Positions 12,180 to 31,850 are shown, numbered from the stretch's first letter. The stretch is DNA of 64,000 nucleotides from Muricea muricata (GCA_963855995.1 OY979722.1:2852001-2916000), one strand, 5' to 3'. Notes: generated by a model not told the origin, from the sequence alone. A program made the numbers and translations.

Positions 12180-15100
12180 CTAGGCTGTTTTGTCAACAGA
12201 GCTGATACTACTTGCAATGGAATTGACCCTGCTGTCGTTAGCCACATTCCAATCAACATTGGACTTCCGATAACGATACACCAAATAAGAATGAATATTC
12301 TCCAAGACTAAACTGAAACAACAATAGGCCACTCCGAATGTTAAGACAAAAAACACACCGCTCATATTTGACACGGTCAATTGCGCATGCTCTTGAGATG
12401 GGGGTTCGCACGTCACCCGGCTTTGTTTTATTTTCCATAAATCTTCATTCCTCTTGTTCTCGTTCATGTCTAATTCTGCCAGCTTAAAATCTTCAGCCCA
12501 TGGCCAATCTTTTCGAAACACGAATCCAATGGGATTCGTGGAGAAATCTTTGCCCATTAGCGCTAACGAACAATTGGGATCTTGTTTCGAAATTGCCACC
12601 AGGGAAACAGTGTCCGCGATAAAGCCATCTAAAGTGCTGAAAATATTTGCAAGGACGTAATATCATTCAGACTCACTAGTAATAATTCATGAGCAAAACA
12701 CAAAGGAAATCATAGCTATAAAGAAGTCTTTATATGTGATAAAACACACGTGGATCTTCACAAAACTCGATTTTCTACAACATCTATATTGAAAATTCTT
12801 TCACAAGCAAACTGACAGATGGGTATAAAATGGATCGTTTTTGAAGCTATTTCATATACTCGCAATTCGTGCTCTATTCCTGCTAAAGCACTCCTGCTCG
12901 CATATTAAATATTACTTACCCCCTCTCCCCCCACCCACAAAAATATTCAAGAATATGGCAACCCAGGAATAGATCAGTTAGCCATTTCCCATTTGAGAAG
13001 ACACAAAGCATCCATTAATTGTTTGGAGGACAATACAAAATGGCAGGAGACTTTAAAAGAGCATGAAAATATAAAGGATCTCTTACTATTTCTAAGAAAA
13101 AGCCTCAAAAGTTGTTTGCACTATTCGTTCCATGTCACATGACTGCTTCTCTCTATCTCACCGTCCCTCCAAAAATCCATACACGCATGCTTTGCGGTCT
13201 CGATTAGAAAATGGCTAATTCCCACTTCGTTTCTTACCCATTCTTCACCGCTTCAATCCCACTGTCAAGAGAAGGCATTAAATTGCCATTGATGTTATTG
13301 TTAAAACTTTGCCGTAAAACAGGGTCGTGCGTGGTGTGAAAAAATCCTTCCATTGAGGAACCTTTCACCAGGCCTAGTTTCAGCTTCTTGTTTAAGATCT
13401 AGGAAAAGAAATCATACAACATCAATAGCACTGCTATATAGTATTTTTATAAAACACAAAATAATTGAGACTCCGTAAATTGTCAACATTTTATTCTATA
13501 CGTTTCGACAAGTTTTACATGTCATCTTCAGTAGAATAATGCCTGTTACAAATGAAACTGTTTAAATGCTCACGAGTTCCAAAGTTTGCTTGCGTCATTC
13601 AATTAACCTAACGGAAAATGGTTAGTTTTTTCGACGCTCGCGCGCCGTGGTTCAGTCACAGATTACTATTGTACCAGATGTCTATCTTCGCCAAATATCT
13701 GTTACAAGTTTTTGACTGCTTACGCGAGCTGACGAAAGATTTCCGCCATGTTCTTAGTAAGCGCAATCCACGCCATACAACGTAAGCAACAGTCTAACCG
13801 AGTCTAAAACCTATGCATGTCTGACAAAGGCCTGGCCTGGACGCGAGTCTGACGCAAGTGTCCGCCATGTTCTTAGTAAGCGCAACATACGTGATATTGC
13901 GAAAAATGACGAGTGCAATTCGTGATCAGAGTGAAAATCGAGAACACAAATTTACCTTGCGAAAACACGAAGATAGACATCTGGTACAATAGTAATCTGT
14001 GGTTCAGTGATGGATCACAACGACGAATGTGATAAGCTTCTTTAAATAACAACAACGATCAAATGACTGGTCGTCAAATGGGCCGAAAGCTTAGATATTT
14101 TCAATAAAATCAATTTAATTACATGGTGTTCCACAAATTTCTTATATAAAATAGGCATTATTCTACTGAAGATGACATGTAAAACTTGTCGAAACGTATA
14201 GAATAAAATGTTGACAATTTACGGAGTCTCAATTATTTTGTGTTTTATCAATAGCACTATCAGCATGATTTTCCTATCTTAATATGCCCTAGCAAACTTA
14301 ATCATCAGGAAGCCTTGCCATATTACAGGCGCTTGTACATTACCTTGGGATCTTTTAAGCTGGTAAATGGTTTGACCGGTTCCTCTTTTACAAGTTCTGC
14401 CATTAATCGCGCAACGTAGACGTTGATAAATATCAAAGCCAAAAATGCAAGCCAGCTGGAGAGATAGCGAGCGGTAAATGTTAGCGGTTTTTTGCTGTCA
14501 CCGACATCACGGCCAAAGGCTGTCGCCCAAACATAACTCGTTGATTCTAGGAAAGAAAAATAGTTTTAATTTGTTGAAATTTCAAATTAAGTGAAACGGT
14601 CTTGTTGCAATTTTGATCCTTGTTGTTAACGGCTTGTACGCAACTTGTTAGCAACACGTTGGCAATATGTGGGTAAACTTGGGAAATAATCTTATAACAA
14701 TGGACCATGCCCTTAAAAAAACTTTTGAATTAGAAATATTCATTAACACAGCCAGAATGAGCACCCTAAATTTAGTAAAATTGCAAAGTTTGGTTGCAAA
14801 ATATTGTTAAATGTGGAAAATATAGCCCTGTGAAATTTGAAAATTTGTATACTTTTGTATTAAGCGCGTTATTTTGTATTAATCACATTTCGAAATGTGA
14901 TTACACTTTTCCGCACATAATACAAAAAGTATACAAACTTCACAGGGCTATATTTTCCACATTTTACAATGTTTTGCAACCAAACTTCACCATTTTACTA
15001 AATTTAGGATGCTCTTTCAAGATGTGCTAATGAATATTCCCAATGGAAAAGTTTGTCAAAAAGAAGAATCGTCTATTTAGTAGGAATGTAACACGGCTAG

Positions 15101-18100
15101 AGGATGTGACTGGTTCAAAATGAGGATATTCTAAATTAACTTTCACTCACCAAGCAACGTAAACGTTTCTTTCTTTTTTTTCCTCCATCTTCTGTTTTTG
15201 TAGGACAAACATATGTAATCTGCAGCCCAGATGAGTAGCAGAAACACATTGAATAGCATAAGGACAGTAACGAGAAGATTAACGTGAAACGGATTGAGAA
15301 ACACCTGGAAATTTCCAACCAGTGCATGAAAAGAACCTGAAAAATTAACAAGGACAACTGACTTAGGTTTGTGGTGTTACTCGGAGCTTATGTTCACACC
15401 GCGCAAGCTGAAAAGTATGCCTGACGGTGCATGGAAATCGAACTTACGACCTTCCAGCTCGCCATGCAGGTGAATGTGAACACTCGCAGTAGTACCACAA
15501 ACATTATTTCCGCCTGAGTACATCACACTAACACACATGTTCGAGAAGAAACATAAACAAGAACAAAAATGACATCGCGTAAACTTGTGCATTCAACTCG
15601 GATCAGACTGCTAGAAAGCTTAATCTGGAGTGGCAGACATACACATGTACAAATGAAAAAGTTGAGAAAAAATCGCGCGAAGACCGACAAATTACTTACA
15701 TCAAACACTGTTTATTGTGTTTTTTAAAACCTTGAATTCAAAAAAGAACAAGAAATAGAGAAACGACTCAAGATAGTAAATGCTAGTTACTAAGTATCAC
15801 TGCATATTCATATTTTTACCTTCATCATAATCATCTTTCTTGGAGAAGCCCAATTTCATGATCGCATTAAAGCCGTCAAAAAGATAACCCAACGAACAAT
15901 CCAGTGCAGCACAACGATCAGGGCGCAGGTCCAATTCCACGGATATGTCACCTTTGCCGCTGATGATGTCCTGGATAATTCCATTCCACTTGCCGGTCTT
16001 GTTATCGTACACACCGTATAGTTTCTCAGCTTGAAAGTAGAGTTCGAACTGACAAGATAACTTGTCCGTTAGGTAGATTAGCATGTCTACAGTCCAGCCT
16101 GAACAACAGTACATTTCCTCATAGTTGATAACCTATTGAAGCGCATTGGAAATCATTTCAACGGAGCCTTCTCATAATGGCGTCAACTGCGGATTCGAGA
16201 TGTTACAGGACAAATTGATTGGCTGAGGTAAAATGCCGAACCAATCAAATGTCACGTAACATTAAATTTCCGCATGTGACCTCATATATAAGAAAGGTCT
16301 CAGTATTTCATGAGACAATGAGGCTTATGTAACCTATGTAATGAGACTGATGTTTGTGGTGTTACTATCCACTGGCACACCGGACAAGATGAAAAATATG
16401 CCTGACCACGGCGGGAATCGAACATGCGAGGTTTAAAATTCTAGCACAATGCTCTGCAAAGAATCTAAATTTCTTTGTAGCTACCATTTTGTCCTCTTCA
16501 TTTCGCACTTACCGTCGTGTTATCATTTTTCAGTTTTTGCCCATAACAGGGTAGAGAGTTAGTTGAACATTCAGCGTGGATGGCACTCAATTCATGCTTG
16601 CTAACATATGGAGAGTATTCGACAACGGGTACCCTGAAAACAGGCTTGATGCTTGGACTGAGTATGCCAGTCTCTTCTTGATGTGAGCATGTTTGAAGGC
16701 TGTGCCCGTTCCATGTAGCAACACTTCTCCACGACATTTCTCGAATGTAATGGTCGTCCTCTAACTGTAGAACATCGATAAGGCAATTGTGTTGGCGCAT
16801 CTTGGAATGTTTTTTTAACCTTAGAGGAAACAAAAAAATCTATTCTCGAACTGGGTTATTATCCAGAACTAAGGTAAGTTAAGTTAAGTTAAGTTAAGTT
16901 AAGTTAAGTTAAGTTAAGTTAAGTTAAGTTAAGTTAAGTTAAGTTAAGTTAAGGTAAGGTAAGGTAAGGTAAGGTACGGTGAGGTGAGGTGAGGTGAGGT
17001 GAGGTGAGGTGAGGTGAGGTGAGGTGAGGTGAGGTGAGGTGAGGTGAGGTGAGGTGAGGTGAGGTGAGGTGAGGTGAGGTGAGGTGAGGTGAGGTGAGGT
17101 GAGGTGAGGTGAGGTGAGGTGAGGTGAGGTAAGGTAAGGTAAGGTAAGGTAAGGTAAGGTAAGGTAAGGCCGTAAGGTAAGGTAAGGTAAGGCCGTAAGG
17201 TAAGGTAAGGTAAGGTAAGGTAAGGTAAGGTAAGGTAAGGTAAGGTAAGGTAAGGTAAGGTAAGGTAAGGTAAGGTAAGGTAAGGTAAGGTAAGGTAAGG
17301 TAAGGTAAGGTTAGGTTAGGTTAGGTAAGGTAAGGTAAGGTAAGGTAAGGTAAGGTAAGGTAAGGTAAGGTAAGGTAAGGTAAGGTAAGGTAAGGTAAGG
17401 TAAGGTAAGGTAAGGTAAGGTAAGGTAAGGTAAGGTAAGGTAAGGTAAGGTAAGGTAAGGTAAGGTAAGGTAAGGTAAGGTAAGGTAAGGTAAGGTAAGG
17501 TAAGGTAAGGTAAGGTAAGGTAAGGTAAGGTAAGGTAAGGTAAGGTAAGGTAAGGTAAGGTAAGGTAAGGTAAGGTAAGATAAGGTAAGGTAAGGTAAGG
17601 TAAGGTAAGGTAAGGTAAGGTAAGGTAAGGTAAGGTAAGGTAAGGTAAGGTAAGGTAAGGTAAGGTAAGGTAAGGTAAGGTAAGGTAAGGTAAGGTAAGG
17701 TAAGGTAAGGTAAGGTAAGGTAAGGTAAGGTAAGGTAAGGTAAGGTAAGGTAAGGTAAGGTAAGGTAAGGTAAGGTAAGGTAAGGTAAGGTAAGGTAAGG
17801 TAAGGTAGGCCCCACAATATAATGTGTAGGCATTAAATTTCTTACCGCCATAAAATAACAAATACCCTACCTGTTGTATGTCTCTCCTCTTCCAACTTGC
17901 TCATCACTATGCTCGAAAACTGTAGTCTTATTTCGACTAAATCCGGCTAAATTTTCACCATAGACATCTTTTTCCCAAGAACGCTTAAGAAAATCGTGCA
18001 ATTTGTTCAAAACAAGACGCATGGAGCAATTTCTATCATGTTCGTTACAATGTAAAGTTCCTAAACTACTCTGTCGAAACGCCAACGCTCTGGAAATCCC

Positions 18101-19071
18101 CTGAAATATTCGCATATTGGTGAAATCCAGATGGACCACTGGAAAAATCCACAAAATATTTCCATGATGTTCCTTTAATATCTTCAGTGCTTTGTTAACT
18201 AGACTCTTCAAACGAAAGTCATTGGGATCTAAAAATCCTACGACAAATGTAGCGCTCATTACGATATTATTGTCTATATCAAGAGCAATTTTTTCGAGTT
18301 CTTTCAGAATTTTTTCAGATGTTTCTCCTCCAAGCCAAAGCGTACGGTTAATTTTTAACCTCCCTCGTTGCAATTCAGAAGATAAGTTTTGATAGAAGTC
18401 CATTCCATGTGCATCGGCCGGAACCAGCAGATAAAGCTGTTTCTCCTTTCGGGCATGCTGTAATATCGCTGAAACGCCTTTTGCCTGAGTTAAAAGAGAA
18501 GCGAAACTGAGAAACTATAACATGATTCCATTGACAAACGAGTGTTTCGGTGTTTCATTTTAATTCTAACTAGACCCCAAAGTGTTTTCAAGAATTGAAA
18601 GTCCCAATTACATGATGATCGTTAAAAAATGACAAGGAATATACTTACTGTTAAATACGGTTGCTCACACTGGGTAACATATTTCACATTAAAAGCACTC
18701 AGATAGGGCAAAAATGTTTTTTCACATTGGCAATCCTCTAGTAGTAAGACCACGGTGTCTGAGACAATCGAGGCGTTATTGACAAGGCGCATCAATAACA
18801 AGAGTTTACCGAGATCACAGAATGTAGAGTTCATGACTTTGTAACTAAAATTGACCTTTTGATTAATGCCCAAAGTGGCTGAAATTTCTTCGAAAGATTT
18901 TTGACTTGCCAACGAAAAACTGCCAGGGGTGTTTGGATGAAAGGATTGACCACTGCTGAATATCACTGCAATTGAAATGGGCGATGACACAGCACCTGTC
19001 GTGGTCTCGCGTATGACTATAAATGCCGAATAGAAAAGCATGATTTGACGATGTATCCGTCCATATGACAT
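12180..19071 (-). CDS. NMDA-type ionotropic glutamate receptor subunit (GluN-like, GluN3-like pore)
   Basis: Eight phase-consistent exons: 19071-18649, 18484-17871, 16819-16513, 16132-15820, 15336-15151, 14546-14344, 13398-13238, 12636-12180; 887 residues. It is a ligand-gated cation channel subunit of the plasma membrane. Residues ~1-400 are the amino-terminal domain. S1 follows, with CCSGWTVDML (457-466) and an Arg at 521 placed like the ligand-carboxylate Arg of GluN1. M1 is ~571-589, pore loop ~619-632, M3 ~644-666, and S2 has GSSMEGFF and Asp744 in FIADT. M4 is GVFFVLTFGVAYCCFSLVL, and the C-tail is short. Oddities: the pore tip is FGRDVG (Gly626-Arg627), recalling GluN3 FGR, and the M3 signature SYTANLAAF is replaced by VYVARLMAE. 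The start at 19071 is the first Met; Met11 is an alternative that gives a better signal peptide. Confidence 0.9.
13447..14252. mobile_element. Nested foldback element, ~100-bp outer arms
   Basis: The left arm starts near 13447 (AAAACACAAAATAATTGAGA) and the right arm ends near 14252 with its complement; arms are ~100 bp and almost identical. A second inverted pair lies inside: CAGATTACTATTGTACCAGA near 13659 and its complement near 13983. There is also a direct repeat, TTCCGCCATGTTCTTAGTAA (about 13740 and 13860). The direct repeat ATCAATAGCACT flanks the element (about 13420 and 14248), though 22 bases separate the left copy from the arm. Both arms carry CTGAAGATGACATG...CTTGTCGAAACG. It lies in an intron of the glutamate receptor gene. 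Confidence 0.85.
14698..15077. mobile_element. Palindromic MITE family A, copy 1
   Basis: Starts CAATGGACCATGCC and ends with the related complement near GAATCGTCTATT. Inside each arm are, in order, GAGCA.CCTAAATTTAG, GTTTGGTTGCAAAA, AAATGTGGAAAATATAGCCC and TTGTATACTTTTGTATTA. The central loop is near 14870-14920. It lies in a glutamate receptor intron. Same family as 25396-25803, 49182-49500 and fragments at 26093 and 57177. Confidence 0.85.
15366..15475 (-). mobile_element. tRNA-derived SINE, copy 1
   Basis: Read on the minus strand it contains a pol III B-box-like block (AGTTCGATTTCC), then GTCAGGCATAC.TTTCA, then a 3' part ending CGAGTAACACCACAAAC. The same order occurs at 16347-16470 (-), 45528-45605 (-, partial) and 45655-45790 (+). 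It lies in the intron between the S1 and M1 exons of the glutamate receptor. Confidence 0.65.
16347..16470 (-). mobile_element. tRNA-derived SINE, copy 2
   Basis: On the minus strand a B-box match, GTTCGATTCCCGCC, is followed by GTGGTCAGGCATATTTTTCA and a tail ending AGTAACACCACAAACATC. A degenerate A-box region lies upstream (AGAGCATTGTGCTAG). Clearest internal promoter of the four copies. Intronic in the glutamate receptor gene. Confidence 0.72.
16871..17808. repeat. Pentanucleotide satellite (AAGGT/TAAGG)n, ~187 units
   Basis: About 940 bases of 5-bp units in blocks: AAGTT (about 16875-16950), AAGGT, GAGGT (about 16980-17128), then a long AAGGT block with rare changes (GGCCGTAAGG twice near 17168-17195, TTAGG three times near 17309, one AAGAT near 17576). 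The block order shows stepwise spread of variants. Minus frames are open throughout (repeating TLPYL) but are artefacts. It lies in the intron between exons 2 and 3 of the glutamate receptor gene. Confidence 0.97.
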
Positions 19072-20500
19072 ATTATGGCTTTGCCTTCTTTGTAGTTATC
19101 TGTAGCAGGCCAGACTAATCAGAGCTCGACAAGGGTATTTTCCTCTCAAGATATGAATCTACTTTCGAATACCTCCATATAGCAAAATTGAACGTACGTG
19201 CACGAATCTCACTGGAAGTTCATTCAGAAGTTCGTTCTTCTAAAACGCCAAGAGCGTGAAATAATGTGATGAGCTGTTCATGTTTCCAAATATCTATGAA
19301 ATAGTAATTTAAATTAATCTCACACGAAAACAAATAGAAGATAGGGAAATAAAACGTTTTTATTCATAAGAAACAGGCGTACTGCTGGGTTTTAATTGGA
19401 ATGTTTTGCACTCAGAAATAATTTTGCATTAAGCTAGCTATATTGCTAGCATGTTGATACATTTCCCCAGTAATGATTTTTGACACTTTTGATTAATGAA
19501 AAATTGAAAATATCATCATCATTTAAGCTGTCAGAAGGATTTAAATAGGTTAATAATGGCCATCAATCTAGATCAGAAACAAAGTACTTTTTTTGGAGGC
19601 TGACAATTATCTATGGGGTGTATAAAAAAAATAGACGCTTTGAACTTCGGATTTGACCGTTCAGAATGCTTCGAACTAATGATTCGAAAAACGGCATGAG
19701 ATCGTACACACTTGCGAATTTTAGAACGTTATTATCGATCTCCCTTGTGTACAAAAACCTTGTGTTTTTCATTCGAAGCATTCCGAGCTGTCAAATTGAT
19801 ATACAGGAGATTGCTGCCAATTTGAATTGCAGCTACTTCGAAGGGTCCACCTTTTTTATACACTCTGTCACGTAAACCTGAAAACGGGCATGCTGCAGGC
19901 AAGGCAATGTTAAAATTGGCCAGCCTGTATCACCAAGAGATACATTAGGGTCGCCACATTTCCAGTAGAGCAGACACTGTAATTGGTTGATCAAGAAAAA
20001 AAAACTATACAAAATATATTCTTTAAAGAACAAAACATAATCATTGATCATTGTTGTTTCAGAATGCCCATCACAAAATGTGTTCACATTGTAGGCAGAT
20101 ATCAACTCAGATTAATTTTTATAATTTTATTATGTAGTCTATACACTGAAAGTCAATTACATGATTGTAAATTTATGTTTCTAGAAACCAAAAAACAATA
20201 AACTAAACATGTAACACTTCTTCTATGGCATGTTCACACAATGAACAGCCTAAAAAACTACAGTTAATGTGCAACAGAAGTTGCTTGGTATCTTGCTCTA
20301 ACCATCGCAGGGAATTACTGTATATCTATGTACCCACCATTCCCTGCACGTACAGACACACACTGTTTTCATGGGTATATACTGAGACCATTTTGTTTGT
20401 GGGGTGTCCCTCTACAGACTTCTAGAGTTACAAAGATTTGTACCAGCACAGTCAACTATTTATATCAGCACAGTCAAACCTTACTAACTATTGGTGATTT
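19072..20500. other. Intergenic region 5' of the glutamate receptor gene
   Basis: Contains the presumed promoter of the receptor gene just above 19072 and the 3' flank of the RING gene below 20501. A block near 19660-19690 (CAGAATGCTTCGAACTAATG) is echoed in inverted form near 30635-30660, suggesting fragments of one repeat. The open frame at 19833-20105 on the minus strand matches no family I recognise and lacks clear splice context. No confident gene. Confidence 0.5.
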
Positions 20501-21310
20501 TTACATATGTTTACTTTGTAGACTAGAAGTTTCCTGTAATTTCACTATTCGATTAAGTTGCTCAACAACAACGCCTAAGGTTTGCTTCATTTCTTCGTTG
20601 TCAGCTTCAAGTTGCTCCGTGTGTAATTCCAGCTTGTCAAGTTTCTGGTTGACTTCCGCAATAAGTTTCTGACTCGCAGCGGTTAATTCATCCTTTACCA
20701 CCTGTATCTCTTGTTTAAATTCGGCACAATTGTGGCACTGAACTCGGCGCTGTTCGCAAACCGCCGTTTCATGGTGCAGTAAATCGCGAGCATTCATTTC
20801 GACATAGCAACCCTCGTTCGAACACAGAACTGGCATAAATCCACACTCTTGTACGTGTGCCTCAAGGTTTCCTAACTGAACAATCTGTCGGCAACCGCGG
20901 TCGTAGAAGTCGCAACGAATCTTTAATTCTTCAAGACAGTTCAGAACAATGCGAGGGGGCGTAACTAGTGTATCGACAGACAAAGGTTCTACACAGGTAG
21001 GACATGTTTGGGACCTCCTAAGATGTTTAGTGATACAAGCTCGACAAAATAAATGCTCGTTTCCACAACACATAACTGGATGTTTTAAGACATTCGTACA
21101 TATGATACAGTGGAAATTCTCGCTGACTATGTCTTCAAATCGTTCATCTTCATAACCGTGTTCACTTACTTGACGCGACGACGCAGCCCTTCTACGAGAA
21201 CCTGCGAAAGGTTGACGTGGGTCTTGCGGGATATCGCCAGTGGAGCTGTCATTTTTGTCTGGTGCATTGCCCATGTTAAACTTCAAATTCTTCGGAGAGA
21301 GGAGTTTCAC
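20501..21310 (-). CDS. RING and TRAF-type zinc finger protein (probable E3 ubiquitin ligase), intronless
   Basis: One uninterrupted frame of 269 codons; the second Met (MGNAPDK, at 21274) may be the true start, giving 257 residues. A C3HC4-like RING follows a ~50-residue polar leader: CIIC, then CCGNEHLFCRAC, then CPTC. Next come two TRAF-type zinc-finger segments, CDFYDRGC...HVQEC and CSNEGC...HHETAVC, then CHNC. A C-terminal coiled coil of about 65 residues is rich in Glu, Leu and Gln. This RING, zinc-finger, coiled-coil order matches the front half of TRAF proteins and RNF41/RNF151-like ligases, but no MATH domain follows. By family knowledge it transfers ubiquitin in cytoplasmic signalling; substrate unknown. 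It is intronless, unlike most neighbours, so it may be a retrocopy lineage. The exact orthologue is not recognised. Confidence 0.85.
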   Translation of the reverse strand: MKLLSPKNLKFNMGNAPDKNDSSTGDIPQDPRQPFAGSRRRAASSRQVSEHGYEDERFEDIVSENFHCIICTNVLKHPVMCCGNEHLFCRACITKHLRRSQTCPTCVEPLSVDTLVTPPRIVLNCLEELKIRCDFYDRGCRQIVQLGNLEAHVQECGFMPVLCSNEGCYVEMNARDLLHHETAVCEQRRVQCHNCAEFKQEIQVVKDELTAASQKLIAEVNQKLDKLELHTEQLEADNEEMKQTLGVVVEQLNRIVKLQETSSLQSKHM

Positions 21311-22562
21311 TGTCTGGCTACTTCACAGCAGTTTATTATATCACAGACTAAACCCAGTAAAGCTCAGTGATCCGTCGTCCTTTCTGACATATCTCTTTTG
21401 TGAAGTTCAAGACCTGTTTTATACAATCTCGTAGGTTCCTAATTTCCGGGGTAAAAATATCGTATACCAGACGTGTCCACGTAAGAGGAACCATTAGCAA
21501 AAGTGCAATATATCTCAGGTAATGACTAAAATTGCTGCTTTTTGAAGCCATTTGATTATTCATGTTGCATAGTTTTATTCTTTATGGTAATAAATGTATA
21601 GAAATTGTCAAAATGTTATACATTGTAGTAGATTTGTATACTAAAGTGACGTTTAAACATCTGATTAAAAATGTATGACCTTCAATGATCTACTGCAAAA
21701 TCCAGGCCACATTTGTGCATTTTATTCATATTGAGCTATTCTTTGCTGTTTAAATAAACTCTGGTATTATCTTTTAGTTTAAATACAGCTTGGTTTCCCA
21801 GTTTTCTGGGCCCTTTTCTTGCTATTGCAGTATGGCTTTTGCAGAATGCAGACCATATAATCTCATTATGGGGTACAGTCATATGACTACAGTATAAAGG
21901 CCCATATATATATATACACCTATTTACACCATGAAACTACCTATTTACATAGTCCAGGTCCCACCAAGGATAAATAGGTGCCTGTTTTATTGCTGAATAG
22001 GTTATAAACAAGATTGTACATGTTTTACTGTGTGAATTTGTATCTTGATTTACCAATGCCAAATTGATGTTTTAGATAGATAGATATGTCATTTTACTTT
22101 TGTATTGTAGCAATATAAGCAGGTAACTGGTAAGCCTTGATAAGATAATATAAAACATCAATTTGACATTGATTGGGACAAACATTGAAACAGGCCAAAC
22201 AGACAAATAGATGTGTGAAGGGCAGGCAAGTAGTATCATATATTGCAGTTCTGTCTGACTACTTTTTAAATCACAACTTTGATTTAAGAACATGAATATA
22301 TTAATTTTCAGCCTTGATTATTGATCTTTCCAAACACATGTCTTAGATTAGCTCATTAGGGAGTTCGTCATTGCTAGAAAGCATCCGTGCTTCTAACCAC
22401 GAATAGAAGAACACATGATCGTCCAGTGTTGTAATAGTTCAGTTGCGCCAGGCAAACAACGGAAGGGACTGAAGCGAAGAACAGTGGGAAAGTAAAAATA
22501 GCAAATTTTGGAAAGTTCGAATATAGAAAAGTATTCTACAAAAATATCGATTACACTTCGCA
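21311..22562. other. Divergent intergenic region, RING gene / alanine aminotransferase
   Basis: The two flanking genes point away from each other, so both promoters lie here. I see AT-rich sequence, a TATATATATATACACC run near 21904 and short open frames without family resemblance. No gene supported. Confidence 0.5.
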
Positions 22563-30897
<8,335 letters not shown>

Positions 30898-31282
30898 AAA
30901 ACTATTTTGAAGTAACCACAAATTTTGTATTTTAATACTAATATAACTCTTTAGATTTTATAATTTATTCCAACATTAACATCTATTTATTTACAAATAT
31001 TTTGAACCACAGATTTCAACAGCTGACACAAGCTACCCTGCACTTACTTAACATGCATACTAATGCATGTCCAGCTACTATTATCAACTACACCTGAGGA
31101 ATTACAAAAAAAACACTGTCAGAAAATCAGCTCAAGGTGTGTCACTCTTTCTAACTAACTTATTCTTTAATAACTAATAGTTATACAGTTGCAGCAATAG
31201 AAGTGTTCCGAGAATATTTGACCAATTCATTTTCTCACATTCAACAGTTCCTCTAAATTTTGAAGAAACCCTTAAAAACCTC

Positions 31283-31338
31283 ACAACTTCCTGTTAATTG
31301 ACCAATCGATATGGTCAATAAACAGGAAGTTGTGAACA
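31283..31338. repeat. Short palindrome, 25-bp arms
   Basis: CACAACTTCCTGTTAATTGACC is followed, after a few bases, by GGTCAATAAACAGGAAGTTGTG. A clean hairpin of about 56 bases downstream of the aminotransferase stop. No U-run follows. Confidence 0.75.
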
Positions 31339-31547
31339 TTTTAACAAATTTTTCAATATTTTAGAATCACGGGTGGAATTCATCAATACTATTTTTGGAA
31401 TGCTTATATTGCCATGACTGTAACGATCGCAAGCGACAAATAAACCTGTTTTAGCTGACGAAGTAAGTTAGCAGATTATTTACAAAACAATTGACAAAAA
31501 TACAACTAGTGGTAAAGTTAGATGCAATTTCTATTTTCACCTGTGTG

Positions 31548-31850
31548 CAATCTCGTACCCAGAGCAATGCCTGTTCGCGGGTTAGGCTGGCATTGGCTCT
31601 GGGGAAACGGAATGAACTGCGTATGATTTCATACGCGCTCACTTAATGCGCATGCTCTCCACTAATAGGCTGTGCTTTATTTCCAGCAAAATAATCATAC
31701 ATACAACAGTTGAGCCCGAATAAATAAAGCACAGCCTATTAGTGGAGAGCATGCGCATTAAGTGAGCGCGTATGAAATCACACGCAGTTCATTCCGTTTC
31801 CCCAATGCCAGCCTAACCCGCGAACAGGCATTGCTCTGGGTACGAGATTG
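31548..31850. mobile_element. Palindromic transposon with 9-bp target duplication
   Basis: A 303-bp element beginning CAATCTCGTACCCAGAGCAA and ending in the complement. The arms are ~130 bp, differing by a few bases and a ~9-base indel in the GCCAGCCTAACC region. The loop (about 31682-31720) is AT-rich. Perfect direct repeats ACCTGTGTG at 31539-31547 and 31851-31859 flank it. Duplication size and arm length resemble the Mutator-like copy at 11536-11935, but the end sequence is different, so it is a separate family. No transposase. Confidence 0.92.

Noticed and set aside
16871..17808. Interstitial telomere
   Set aside because: The unit is TAAGG/AAGGT with GAGGT and AAGTT blocks; metazoan telomeres are TTAGGG. 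Only three TTAGG units occur, as point variants.
17311..17861. Three open frames of 168-181 residues with TLPYL repeats
   Set aside because: Read-through of the (TAAGG)n array; all frames give the same repeat and the region is an intron of the receptor gene.
19833..20105. Possible exon with a Cys-rich segment (YWKCGDPNVSLGDTGW) on the minus strand
   Set aside because: No partner exons, no family recognised, and stops close by; kept as unassigned spacer.
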